A stretch of 15,416 bases of DNA from JAKAWQ01 sp035503055. GTDB taxonomy: Bacteria; Pseudomonadota; Alphaproteobacteria; Acetobacterales; Acetobacteraceae. Below, piece by piece: positions 1-6,651 of the stretch. The position numbers were made by a program, and so were the translations under genes. The DNA is taken from positions 1-15,416 of the forward strand of contig DATJTV010000262.1 in NCBI GenBank assembly GCA_035503055.1, given 5' to 3'. Position 1 is the first letter of the stretch, and every line of letters starts with the position of its first letter. Under the pieces are notes generated by a model that was not told where the DNA came from, made no database searches, and was given only the letters and a program-made list of their open reading frames with translations.

Positions 1-50
1 GCGCGTTTCGCGCAAAGTCAAACCGGCCCTCAGCACCCGCCAAGCGAATG

Positions 51-101
51 GGGTCCAGGGTCCCAGACCCTGGTGGGGGTCCAGGGGGCGAAGCCCCCTG
101 G
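51..101. repeat. Paired GC-rich hairpins (REP-like palindromes) upstream of gspG
   Basis: Two inverted repeats lie side by side. The first pairs CCAGGGTC (55-62) with GACCCTGG (66-73). The second is a perfect 9-bp stem, CCAGGGGGC (81-89) with GCCCCCTGG (93-101), closed by a GAA loop. The 10-mer GGGTCCAGGG also recurs directly at 51-60 and 77-86. Such units resemble dispersed intergenic palindromes familiar from high-GC alphaproteobacteria; that family link is from memory and unchecked. There is no T-run after either stem, so a classic intrinsic terminator is not supported. The second stem ends about 17 bases before the gspG ribosome-binding site and could affect message stability or the start of translation. 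The first 50 bases show nothing recognisable. Confidence 0.72.
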
Positions 102-130
102 TCTTGGCGGCGGTGGGTAGGAGAGCCGGG

Positions 131-565
131 ATGAAGAGCAGGGCGCGAGGTTCCGCCGAGGACGGGTTCACGCTGCTCGAGATCCTCGTCGTCATCGTCA
201 TCATTGGACTGCTCATCGGTCTTGTGGCTCCTGCCGTGCTGCGCCAGCTTGGCGGCGCGCGCCTTTCGATCGCGAAGCAATCGATCGAGCGGCTCGGCTC
301 GGTGCTCGATCTCTACAAGCTCGATGTCGGCAATTATCCGAGCTCGGATCAGGGCCTCGAGGCGCTGGTGCAGCAGCCGGCCGGTGTCGATCCGTGGAAC
401 GGGCCCTATATCCAGGGCGGCAAGCTGCCGCTCGATCCCTGGAACCATCCCTATCTTTACGAGAATCCGGCAACGCGCCAGGGGCTGCCCTACGATCTTT
501 GCTCGCACGGGCCGGACGACGTTCAGGGATCGCCGGGGCAGCCGGGAATGATCTGCAACCAGTGA
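131..565 (+). CDS. gspG: T2SS major pseudopilin GspG
   Basis: Major subunit of the periplasmic pseudopilus that drives substrates through the secretin. The 144-residue product has a 12-residue basic leader ending in Gly12, then FTLLE, giving Phe at +1 and Glu at +5 as GspO cleavage and N-methylation need. A hydrophobic helix follows (about 13-38). The C-terminal domain has the GspG pattern YPSSDQGLEAL (69-79), GPYI, LPLDPWNHPY (99-108) and a late SHGPDD. The length is normal. The ATG at 131 is chosen because GGTAGGAGAG lies 4-13 bases upstream and the leader length fits. A TTG at 104 is in frame, and the frame stays open to the left edge, but a longer leader would be unusual. It is separated from the other pseudopilin genes, on the opposite strand, and converges with gspK. 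Confidence 0.95.
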   Translation: MKSRARGSAEDGFTLLEILVVIVIIGLLIGLVAPAVLRQLGGARLSIAKQSIERLGSVLDLYKLDVGNYPSSDQGLEALVQQPAGVDPWNGPYIQGGKLPLDPWNHPYLYENPATRQGLPYDLCSHGPDDVQGSPGQPGMICNQ

Positions 566-574
566 CCGCGCGTC

Positions 575-1366
575 TCACTCGCTTCCCTGCCCCCATGCCA
601 GCGTGAGAATCGCGCCGCTCGCCGGATCGATCCGCACGACGCTCGTGCGGACGAAGCGCGCGCCGTCGCGCGCGACCGCAAGCGCCGTCACCGCGAGCGT
701 GCGCACTCCGCCCTCGCCGCCCGAAGGCGGCATGACGCCGCCGTTCGCGTCCACGAGGGCGGCGCGCACGACGGGATCGGCAAGCGAGGGGTCGACCTCG
801 CCCGCGGTGAAGACGGAAATCTCGGGCCGCAGGCGGGCGGCGAGCGCGGGCGTCATGCCGAGAACGAGTGCGAGCTCGCCCGCGCTCTGGAACGGCCCGC
901 CGGGCGGTCCCCATTCGCGGCGCGCCGCGCGGTACTGCGGCAGCTTGGCGCCGAGCGGGGACGGCGCGGGGCCGGGCGAGCGCCAGTCGACCATTGCCGC
1001 CGCAAGCCGCGCCGCCGCGCCCGCATCGACGCCATTGCGGCGCAGGAGTGCGACGAGCAGCGCGAGCGGCGCGGTGTTCGGATTGACGCGGCCATCCTCG
1101 TCGGTGATCGCGACGGCGACCGTTGCGGCGCCGATCGTCAGGCGATGCCACGCGCCGTCCGCGGGCCAGTGCAAGGCGGAGCCGTCGAGATAGCGGAAGA
1201 GCGCGGTCGCCTCCGCGCCGTCGGCCGCCGCTTCCGCGACGGCGCTGCCGCGCAGGTTGGCGGCGAGCTCCGCCTCGCTCCGCCCGGCCGAGGCGATCTC
1301 GCCCACGAGAAGGGCGAGCAGCACCATCGTCCAGAGGACGATCAGCAGCGCGAAGCCGCGCGTCAT
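575..1366 (-). CDS. gspK: T2SS minor pseudopilin GspK
   Basis: Minor pseudopilin thought to cap the pseudopilus tip with GspI and GspJ. The 263-residue product opens with a 4-residue leader, MTRG, then FALLI and a hydrophobic helix. Position +5 is Ile rather than Glu, which is characteristic of GspK. Family features follow: RVNPNTAP (93-100), a helical region with MVDWRSPG (125-132), and SAGELALVLGM (161-171) in the SAM-like fold. At 263 residues it is shorter than the roughly 320 of well-studied GspK proteins, so part of the tip domain may be reduced. The ATG overlaps the gspD stop (ATGA at 1363-1366), and GGAGG lies about 5 bases upstream. It is the last gene of the gspLMCDK operon, and its stop is 9 bases from the convergent gspG stop. 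The same frame stays open far upstream inside gspD, which is not coding. Confidence 0.93.
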   Translation of the reverse strand: MTRGFALLIVLWTMVLLALLVGEIASAGRSEAELAANLRGSAVAEAAADGAEATALFRYLDGSALHWPADGAWHRLTIGAATVAVAITDEDGRVNPNTAPLALLVALLRRNGVDAGAAARLAAAMVDWRSPGPAPSPLGAKLPQYRAARREWGPPGGPFQSAGELALVLGMTPALAARLRPEISVFTAGEVDPSLADPVVRAALVDANGGVMPPSGGEGGVRTLAVTALAVARDGARFVRTSVVRIDPASGAILTLAWGQGSE

Positions 1367-3648
1367 TGGCCTCCGATCCACTTGCCGACGTTCTGGCGGA
1401 GAGTCCGGTTGGGATCGGGGGAGCCGGACGCGGGCAGCGCTTGCAGCTCCTGCGGCACCAGCGCCGCATTGATGAGCTGCTCGCGCATGTCCTCTGTCAG
1501 CGCGCGCGCCTCGTGCTGGTCGTAGATGACGTGCGGCGTGATCAGGACGAGCAGCTCGGTGCGGGTGCGCTGGTTGTTCTGCGTGCCGGCGAGCGCGCCG
1601 AGCAGGGGAATGTCCTTGAGCCAGGGAATGCCGGAATTGGCGCGGCTGACATTGTCCGTGATCAGGCCGGCGAGGCCGACGGTCTGGCCGTCCTGCACGA
1701 CGACGCGGGAATGCACCGTGCGATCGTCGAAGGTGGGCGAATCGACCGCCTGCGCCTGAACCGGAGGGTTGGTGTCCACCTCGCTCACCTGCTGGGTGAT
1801 GTCGAGCGTGACGAGGCCGCCGCTGTTGACCCGCGGCGTCACGATCATCACCACGCCGGTCTGGGCGTAATTCACCGAGTTGATGACCGGTGCGTTGTTG
1901 ACGAGCGTGCTCTGCGAGCTGGAGGTCAGGTAGGGGACGAGGCTGCCGACCTGCAACTCGGCCGGCTGGTTGTCGAGCACCATGATCTCGGGCGAGGAGA
2001 GGACCTGGACCGTCGTCACCGCCTGAAGCGCGGAGATGGCGAGCGGGGCGCCGGAAAGGCCGGTGCCGCCGATGATGAAGCCGGGAAACCCGGTCCCGAG
2101 CTGGGCGGCCGAGAGATCGGAGGTTTGCAGCGACTGGGTCGCATTGCTCAGGATGCCGTTGATGCCGCCGGAGCGGAAGAAGAACTGGGTGCCGTACTGC
2201 AGGGCGTCGTTCAGCGTCACCTCGGCGATCGTCGCATCGATCCGCACCTGCAACGGCAGGATGTCGATCTTGCGGAGCATCGCCTCCACGGTGCCGTATT
2301 CCTCGGGCGTCCCGTAGATCAGGAGCGCATTGTTCTGATCGTTGGCGATGATGCGCATGCCGCTGGGCGCGGCTTGCGAGGCCGTTTGGTCGAGCCCGCC
2401 GAGCAGCGGGTTGGCGGCGGATGCGGCGCCGCTCGCCGCCGCCGGCACGAGGCCGGCTGCTCCCTGGCCGGTCGTGCTTTGGCCGGTCGTGCCGGAGCCC
2501 GACGTGCTGCCGCCCACCGCGCCGCCGAGCGGATTGGCGCCGGAGCCGTTGATGCCCGGCAGCTCGGCCGATTGCTGGGCGGCGATCCGCCCGCTGTTCG
2601 GCGGCGATGCCGTCACGTCGTTCGGCGTGAACGCCTCCTGCAGGACGTACGCGGTGTCGTTGGCGTTGCTGTTCTGGAGGTAATAGACGTGCCAGCTCCG
2701 CGTGTTCATCTGCTCCGAGCGCTGGAGCAGGGAATAGACGCGGCGGACGTCCTCGAGCGTGGCGATGCCCGGCGTCACCACCAGGATCGCGTTCACGCGG
2801 TCCATCGGCAGCACGCGCACCTGGCCCGCCAGCGCCTCGCCCTTGGCCGATCGGAAGGCCTCTTCGAGCGAGCCGGCGACATCCTTGGCGCTTCCCACGG
2901 GGACCGGCAGCAGCGCGTACGACTGTCCGGCGAGGACATCGGTATCGAAGCTCGCGATCAATGAAGTGAGCGCGTTGCGCGTCTCGGGATCGCCGGTGAC
3001 GATCAGGGCATTGCTGCCCGGCTCGGCGGTGATGCGGCCCGCCGGGCCGACATAGGGCGCGAGCACGCGGGCGAGCGTGTCGGCGGAGGCATAGCGGAGC
3101 GCGACGACGACGCTGCCCGACGTTCCCTCGCCGCCGGCGGCGACGCCTTTCAGCGTCGCGATCGGCACCACGCGATAGAGGGCTCCCGAGCGCATGAGCG
3201 CCGCCCCGTCGCCCGCGAGCAGCGTCTGGAGCGTCGGCAGAAGCTCGGCGCGGGTCAGCGGCTGCACGGTCCTGAGGCTCGCGGTGCCGTGCACGTCGGG
3301 ATCGATCGTGTAGTTGACCTTCAGGATGTTGCCGAGGATCTGGGCGACGACCTCGCGGATATCGGTGTCGGCGAAATCGAGCGAGATGTCCCCGCTGGGC
3401 GCCGGCGCCGCCTCGCCGGGCGGGACGTTGTTGAGCGGCGGCACGCCGTAGCTCACCAGGGCCGCGGGCGAGCGCAGGGTGCCGAGGCTGCCGTTGATCC
3501 TTGGCGCCGCGGCCCCGCCCGCGCCGTCGACCGGAGCGGGAAGGGCGGCGAGCACCGGCGGCTTGGCGGGCGCGGCGCAGCCGGCGAGGACCAGCAGCAG
3601 GGCGAGCGCGTGGCGATGGCCGATGCGGAGCGCGGCGCAAAGCCTCAT
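1363..3648 (-). CDS. gspD: T2SS outer-membrane secretin GspD (lipoprotein type)
   Basis: Forms the multimeric outer-membrane channel of the T2SS. The 761-residue product starts with a lipoprotein signal ending in LVLAGC (Cys24 would be acylated; +2 is Ala, consistent with outer-membrane sorting). Domains read in order: N0 about 87-165, N1 about 180-240 (VALRYASADTLARVL), N2 about 243-312, and N3 about 318-465. N3 is interrupted by a Gly/Ser/Ala-rich loop at about 364-428. The secretin barrel spans about 466-712, with VQVLSSPEIMVLDNQPA (547-563), VGLAGLI (657-663) and IPWLKDIPLLGAL (674-686). Only about 50 residues follow the barrel, so no evident pilotin-binding S domain exists; self-piloting by the lipid anchor is the likely alternative. 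The ATG overlaps the gspC stop (3645-3648), with GGGAGG just upstream. Confidence 0.96.
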   Translation of the reverse strand: MRLCAALRIGHRHALALLLVLAGCAAPAKPPVLAALPAPVDGAGGAAAPRINGSLGTLRSPAALVSYGVPPLNNVPPGEAAPAPSGDISLDFADTDIREVVAQILGNILKVNYTIDPDVHGTASLRTVQPLTRAELLPTLQTLLAGDGAALMRSGALYRVVPIATLKGVAAGGEGTSGSVVVALRYASADTLARVLAPYVGPAGRITAEPGSNALIVTGDPETRNALTSLIASFDTDVLAGQSYALLPVPVGSAKDVAGSLEEAFRSAKGEALAGQVRVLPMDRVNAILVVTPGIATLEDVRRVYSLLQRSEQMNTRSWHVYYLQNSNANDTAYVLQEAFTPNDVTASPPNSGRIAAQQSAELPGINGSGANPLGGAVGGSTSGSGTTGQSTTGQGAAGLVPAAASGAASAANPLLGGLDQTASQAAPSGMRIIANDQNNALLIYGTPEEYGTVEAMLRKIDILPLQVRIDATIAEVTLNDALQYGTQFFFRSGGINGILSNATQSLQTSDLSAAQLGTGFPGFIIGGTGLSGAPLAISALQAVTTVQVLSSPEIMVLDNQPAELQVGSLVPYLTSSSQSTLVNNAPVINSVNYAQTGVVMIVTPRVNSGGLVTLDITQQVSEVDTNPPVQAQAVDSPTFDDRTVHSRVVVQDGQTVGLAGLITDNVSRANSGIPWLKDIPLLGALAGTQNNQRTRTELLVLITPHVIYDQHEARALTEDMREQLINAALVPQELQALPASGSPDPNRTLRQNVGKWIGGQ

Positions 3649-4163
3649 TTCGCCTCCCGGAGCCGCGCCGCGAGGCTGCCGAGGTGCGCCGCCGGGCCGC
3701 TTGCCGCGGCGCCGGCCTCGCCGGCATAGGACGGTGCGAGCAGGCGTGGGCCCTGGGCGCCGACGATGAGAACGGCTCCGGGCACGATCGATCGGACGAC
3801 CGCGCCGCCCACGAGCTGGCCAACCGCTACCACGACGGGCGCGCCGCTTCCGGCCGGCTCGAAGATGGCCTGACGGCCGGCCGGCGCGACGATCGTCCCC
3901 GAGAGGCGGAGCGCGCCGGCCGCGCCGGCGGTTCCACCGGGCGCCCGCCGCGAGGGATCGAAGAGCGGGCGTCCGAGGATCGTCTCGATCCGGCGCCTTT
4001 GCGCGCCCGGCGCCGGCTCGCCGCTGGCCGGGTTGATGGAGGCCGGGAGCGGCACGACGCCCGCGGCGGGGGGAAGCGGGGAATTTCCGGCGAGCTCGCC
4101 CACGATGATCGCCGCGAGCGCCAGCGCCGTCCCGCCCAGCCAGAGGAAGGCGATGCGGCTCAC
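3645..4163 (-). CDS. gspC: Short GspC-like inner-membrane T2SS protein (HR domain only)
   Basis: Probable link between the inner-membrane platform and the secretin. The 172-residue product has a short cytoplasmic tip, one membrane helix at about 5-25, then a Pro/Ala-rich stretch. The periplasmic part carries ILGRPLFDPSRR (62-73) and a beta-rich block, LRLSGTIVAP to AVLIVGAQGP (about 85-139), matching the GspC homology region. There is no room for the C-terminal PDZ or coiled coil of classical GspC. The GTG start at 4163 is chosen because the membrane helix follows at once, GAGG lies about 10 bases upstream, and the gspM stop is 10 bases before it. An in-frame ATG at 4238 would overlap gspM by about 65 bases and add an unlikely leader. 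Xanthomonas-type GspN is the alternative name. Its place just before gspD supports a secretin-contact role. Confidence 0.8.
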   Translation of the reverse strand: MSRIAFLWLGGTALALAAIIVGELAGNSPLPPAAGVVPLPASINPASGEPAPGAQRRRIETILGRPLFDPSRRAPGGTAGAAGALRLSGTIVAPAGRQAIFEPAGSGAPVVVAVGQLVGGAVVRSIVPGAVLIVGAQGPRLLAPSYAGEAGAAASGPAAHLGSLAARLREAK

Positions 4164-4173
4164 CGGATGCGCC

Positions 4174-4782
4174 TCATTGGGCGAGGGCCTGGCGCTCGTC
4201 CGGCGCCGGCACGGGGCTTCCGCCGCGACGGAAGGCATAGACGGTGAAGGTCGCGTCGATCGTCCGCGGCACGCCCGGCCCGGCGATCGCCGGGCCGGCC
4301 AGCGCGAGATCGTCGACCAGCATCGGCGGCGCGCCGCGCAGCACGGCGCCGAGAAGCCGGACGATCATGGCGAACGGCGCCTCGACTTCGACGCGGAGAC
4401 CGATCCGGCGCCAGGGGCCGGCCGGCTCGCCGGGCAGGATGGCGATGCTGGTCAGGCTGGCGCCGGCGCCGCGGGCGATGCCCTCCATTGTCCCCTGCAG
4501 CGCGGCGGCGGCGAGCGCGTCCGAGCCGCCCGCGAGCAGCGCGCCCGCCGCCGGCGCGCGCCTGGCGTGCGCCGCCGCCGCCTCTGCGGAGGACAGGGTC
4601 GCGGCGATCGCCGCCATGTGCGCGGCGAGCGTGCGCTCCCCGGCGATGGTGCGCGCCCGGGCCTGATACCAGCCCGCGAGCGGCGCCGCGACGCCGCCCC
4701 AAAAGAGCGCGAGCGCGATCGCCGCGAGGCCGAGCGCGAGCGCGGTGCCGCGGCGTCCCTCGGGCAGCTTGCCAAGATTCAT
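4174..4782 (-). CDS. gspM: T2SS inner-membrane platform protein GspM
   Basis: Bitopic inner-membrane protein that partners GspL in the assembly platform. The 202-residue product has a short N-terminal cytoplasmic tail, a membrane helix at about 12-34 and a helical, Ala/Arg-rich stretch at about 38-72 that could form a coiled coil. A ferredoxin-like periplasmic domain follows at about 90-185, ending in IDATFTVYAF (175-184). This is the architecture of the GspM/PilO family, whose sequences diverge greatly, so the assignment rests on architecture, size and position more than on motifs. The ATG overlaps the gspL stop (ATGA at 4779-4782), and a purine-rich GGGCGGA lies upstream. It is followed 10 bases later by gspC. 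Confidence 0.88.
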   Translation of the reverse strand: MNLGKLPEGRRGTALALGLAAIALALFWGGVAAPLAGWYQARARTIAGERTLAAHMAAIAATLSSAEAAAAHARRAPAAGALLAGGSDALAAAALQGTMEGIARGAGASLTSIAILPGEPAGPWRRIGLRVEVEAPFAMIVRLLGAVLRGAPPMLVDDLALAGPAIAGPGVPRTIDATFTVYAFRRGGSPVPAPDERQALAQ

Positions 4783-5822
4783 GGCGCGACGTCCGCCCGG
4801 ATGGCGAACTCGTCGGCCCCACCCGCGCCTTCGTCGGGCACCCGGGTCACCGGTGCGGCGAAGGCGGGGTTGCGGAAGAGGGGATTGGCGGCGAGCAGCG
4901 CGATCAGGCGCGCCGCCGCGGCCGAACGGCCGGTCATCGCCAGCCGGCGGTCGGAGAGGGTGAGGCTCTCGAGATAGGTGTCGTCCGGCAGGATATCGGT
5001 GAGCGCGGCGAGAACCGCGAGCGGATTGCCGACGCGGGCGGCAAGCCCGGCGATGGCATCCGAGCCGCCCGCTTCGCTGCCCGCGCGCTCGTGGAGCGCC
5101 AGCACCTCCGCGACGCGCGGACGGAGTGCGGCGATCCGCGCCGCCACCGCCCGCTCCGCGAACGATTGCCGTGCGAAGGGGAGTCCGGCGGCGATCATCG
5201 CGAGGAGGAAAACGAGTGCCGCGGCGAGGCGGAGAATTCGCCGGTCCGTCCGCCCGGCGCCCGGCGCGGCGAGCGCGATTCGCCGCCATCCGCCGCCCGG
5301 GGCAGGCGCCTCGACGAAATCGGGCGCGAGCCCGATCCGCGCGAGCGGTGCGAGGGCGGGAGCGAGTAGGCTCCGCGGGACCAGCGAGAGGCGAAGCGAA
5401 AGCCGGTTCCGCGCGCGATCGCGCTTGAGCGCGCTCGCCTGCCAGACGATTTCCGCGGCGCGGAACGGGGTGAGCCGGTCCATCTCGTAGCCGAGCACCG
5501 CCTCGGGGTCGCGCTCGGCGGCGAGGGGCAGCACCACCTCGCGCTCGAGCAGCGCCGCCTCGGGCAGTCGGAGCACGACAGGCGCCGGCCGCCGCTTGCC
5601 GGCGAGCGCGGCGCGCGCCTGGGCGAGGCCCGCCTCGTCGAGCGCGGCGTGGCAGAGCGTTGCCGTGCCACGCCGGCCGACCGCGGCGATCTCGATTGCG
5701 GGCATCGCCCCGGCGAGGAGCGAGACCCGTGTCACGGCGGAGCCGTCAGCGGCGCGGCGCAGGCGCGCGGGGAGCAATTCCGAGAGCTGCCGAATCCACC
5801 AGGAGAAGAATTCGCTCGGCAT
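4779..5822 (-). CDS. gspL: T2SS platform protein GspL (PilN-like periplasmic domain)
   Basis: Connects the GspE ATPase to the inner-membrane platform. The 347-residue product has a cytoplasmic actin-like region at about 28-175, including LPEAALLEREVVLPLAAE (86-103) and a DRLTPF segment (115-120) typical of GspL/PilM-like proteins. A single membrane helix spans about 197-216. A periplasmic PilN-like domain follows, with DILPDDTYLESLTL (276-289) and a repeat-like LIALLAANPLFRNP. It is shorter than the roughly 400 residues of the best-known GspL. The ATG at 5822 is chosen because GCGAGG precedes it and the upstream in-frame ATG at 5939 would run through the promoter region. It is the first gene of the gspLMCDK operon. 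Confidence 0.9.
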   Translation of the reverse strand: MPSEFFSWWIRQLSELLPARLRRAADGSAVTRVSLLAGAMPAIEIAAVGRRGTATLCHAALDEAGLAQARAALAGKRRPAPVVLRLPEAALLEREVVLPLAAERDPEAVLGYEMDRLTPFRAAEIVWQASALKRDRARNRLSLRLSLVPRSLLAPALAPLARIGLAPDFVEAPAPGGGWRRIALAAPGAGRTDRRILRLAAALVFLLAMIAAGLPFARQSFAERAVAARIAALRPRVAEVLALHERAGSEAGGSDAIAGLAARVGNPLAVLAALTDILPDDTYLESLTLSDRRLAMTGRSAAAARLIALLAANPLFRNPAFAAPVTRVPDEGAGGADEFAIRADVAP

Positions 5823-5853
5823 TGCCTCGCGCCCGCATCCGCTTGACACTCTG

Positions 5854-5877
5854 CTGTACAGTATATGCAACGTTACA
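5854..5877 (-). promoter_or_regulatory. Probable promoter/operator region of the gspLMCDK operon
   Basis: This lies in the 232-base gap between gspJ and gspL. Two dyads are adjacent: the perfect palindrome CTGTACAG (5854-5861) and TGCAACGTTACA (5866-5877), which has one mismatched pair. Between them, on the minus strand, TATACT (5865-5860) would make a good -10 box pointing at gspL; the hexamer 17 bases further upstream (TGCGCA) is a poor -35. The dyad would then sit in the promoter spacer, as an operator would. The minus-strand 8-mer GTAACGTT recurs in the gspE/gspO intergenic region. AT content here is clearly above that of the surrounding genes. The binding protein is unknown; the promoter call itself is an inference. 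Confidence 0.42.
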
Positions 5878-6013
5878 TCGCGTGCGCAGCCGCGAGACGA
5901 CCGCGCACACGAGAAGTTTCCCTGACAGGTCGCTCGCAAGCGTGGCCGCTTTTCAGAGCGCGATCGCCGAAGGTGGTTTAACCGAAGGCGTGAATCACGC
6001 GGGAAAACAATGA

Positions 6014-6059
6014 CCTAGAGCGGGATGCGTGAGCCGAAGCGAACACATCCCACTCTAGG
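6014..6059 (-). terminator. Hairpin overlapping the gspJ stop: likely terminator of gspEFHIJ
   Basis: Long inverted repeat with arms 6014-6030 and 6043-6059 and a 12-base loop. On the DNA the two C/A mismatches (6021/6052 and 6028/6045) interrupt the stem. In minus-strand RNA both become G-U pairs, giving 17 continuous pairs. Downstream on that strand the sequence is TCATTGTTTTC, a modest U-rich tract. The gspJ TAG (6055-6057) lies inside the far arm. The CTAGAG...CTCTAG ends resemble a palindromic repeat common in Hyphomicrobiales genomes (from memory), so it may be a REP unit serving as a terminator. It separates the two minus-strand gsp operons. Confidence 0.62.
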
Positions 6060-6651
6060 GCGGGCGCTCGCGCATCGGCGCGGCGACGATGTCCGGCCAG
6101 AGCCGCCGGTCGCCGGCGCGGAAGACGATCCTGAGCCGCACCAGCGCCGGCAGGGCAGCAGCGTTCCATCGCCGCACCCAGCCGCCGCCCGCGGCGGCGG
6201 GTTCGGCATAGGCGATCGCCAGCCGTGCGACATCGTCGGCCAGCACGACCTGCCCCGAGGCGGGCGGCGCGAGCGGCACAGCGTGGGGCGCGAGCCGCCA
6301 GGCGAGAACGAGGCGATGGGCCGGATCGACCGAAAGTGCGACGCGCGCCCGCCGGATGCCGCCGGGTGCGGCGCCGGCGGGCAGCTCGGTGAGGAATTCC
6401 ATCCGGTCGGGCGCGCCCGCGAGCGTCGGCGGCGCGTCGAAGGCGCCGGGATCCATGCGGGCGATGAGGCCCCTCAGGGTGCGATCGACGGCGTCGAGTC
6501 CTGCCCCCCTGGCGATGAGGCCGTTCTCGGCATTGCGGGCGCCGAGCCCGAAGCGGACGCCCTCGGCGAGCCCGGCGATCAGGAAGCCGAGCACGACCAG
6601 GGCGACGATCGTCTCGAGAAGCGTGAATCCCGCCTGACCCCGGTTCCTCAC
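6055..6651 (-). CDS. gspJ: T2SS minor pseudopilin GspJ
   Basis: Minor pseudopilin of the GspI-GspJ-GspK tip complex. The 198-residue product has an 8-residue leader ending in Gly8, then FTLLETIVAL with Glu at +5, and a hydrophobic helix to about residue 28. The rest is a beta-rich globular domain with GspJ-like features: DRTLRGLIARMDPGAF early in the domain and WNAAALPALVRLRIVF (about 161-176) near the end. Length is typical. It starts with GTG at 6651, overlapping the gspI stop as GTGA (6648-6651), so translation is probably coupled; the ribosome-binding site is weak. It is the last gene of gspEFHIJ, and its stop codon lies in a hairpin. Confidence 0.93.
   Translation of the reverse strand: MRNRGQAGFTLLETIVALVVLGFLIAGLAEGVRFGLGARNAENGLIARGAGLDAVDRTLRGLIARMDPGAFDAPPTLAGAPDRMEFLTELPAGAAPGGIRRARVALSVDPAHRLVLAWRLAPHAVPLAPPASGQVVLADDVARLAIAYAEPAAAGGGWVRRWNAAALPALVRLRIVFRAGDRRLWPDIVAAPMRERPP

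Noticed and set aside
1..120. Possible C-terminus of an upstream plus-strand gene, open in frame 1 to a TAG at 118
   Set aside because: Most of it translates the hairpin repeat into Gly/Pro-rich sequence with no family resemblance; too little is present to support a gene.
1123..2964. A 613-codon plus-strand frame antisense to gspK and gspD
   Set aside because: The N-terminal part is mostly Arg and Pro and the rest is low-complexity; it has no recognisable domain and is a composition artefact.
575..3823. A continuous 1082-codon minus-strand frame that could be read as a large GspK fusion
   Set aside because: Only the last 263 codons are GspK. The upstream part is an out-of-frame shadow of gspD and gspC. 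The gspK ATG at 1366 has its own ribosome-binding site and prepilin leader.
5843..5868. Plus-strand TTGACA followed by TATATG as a promoter
   Set aside because: The spacing is 13 bases, not 16-18, and no plus-strand gene lies downstream until gspO, beyond the gspE-J operon.
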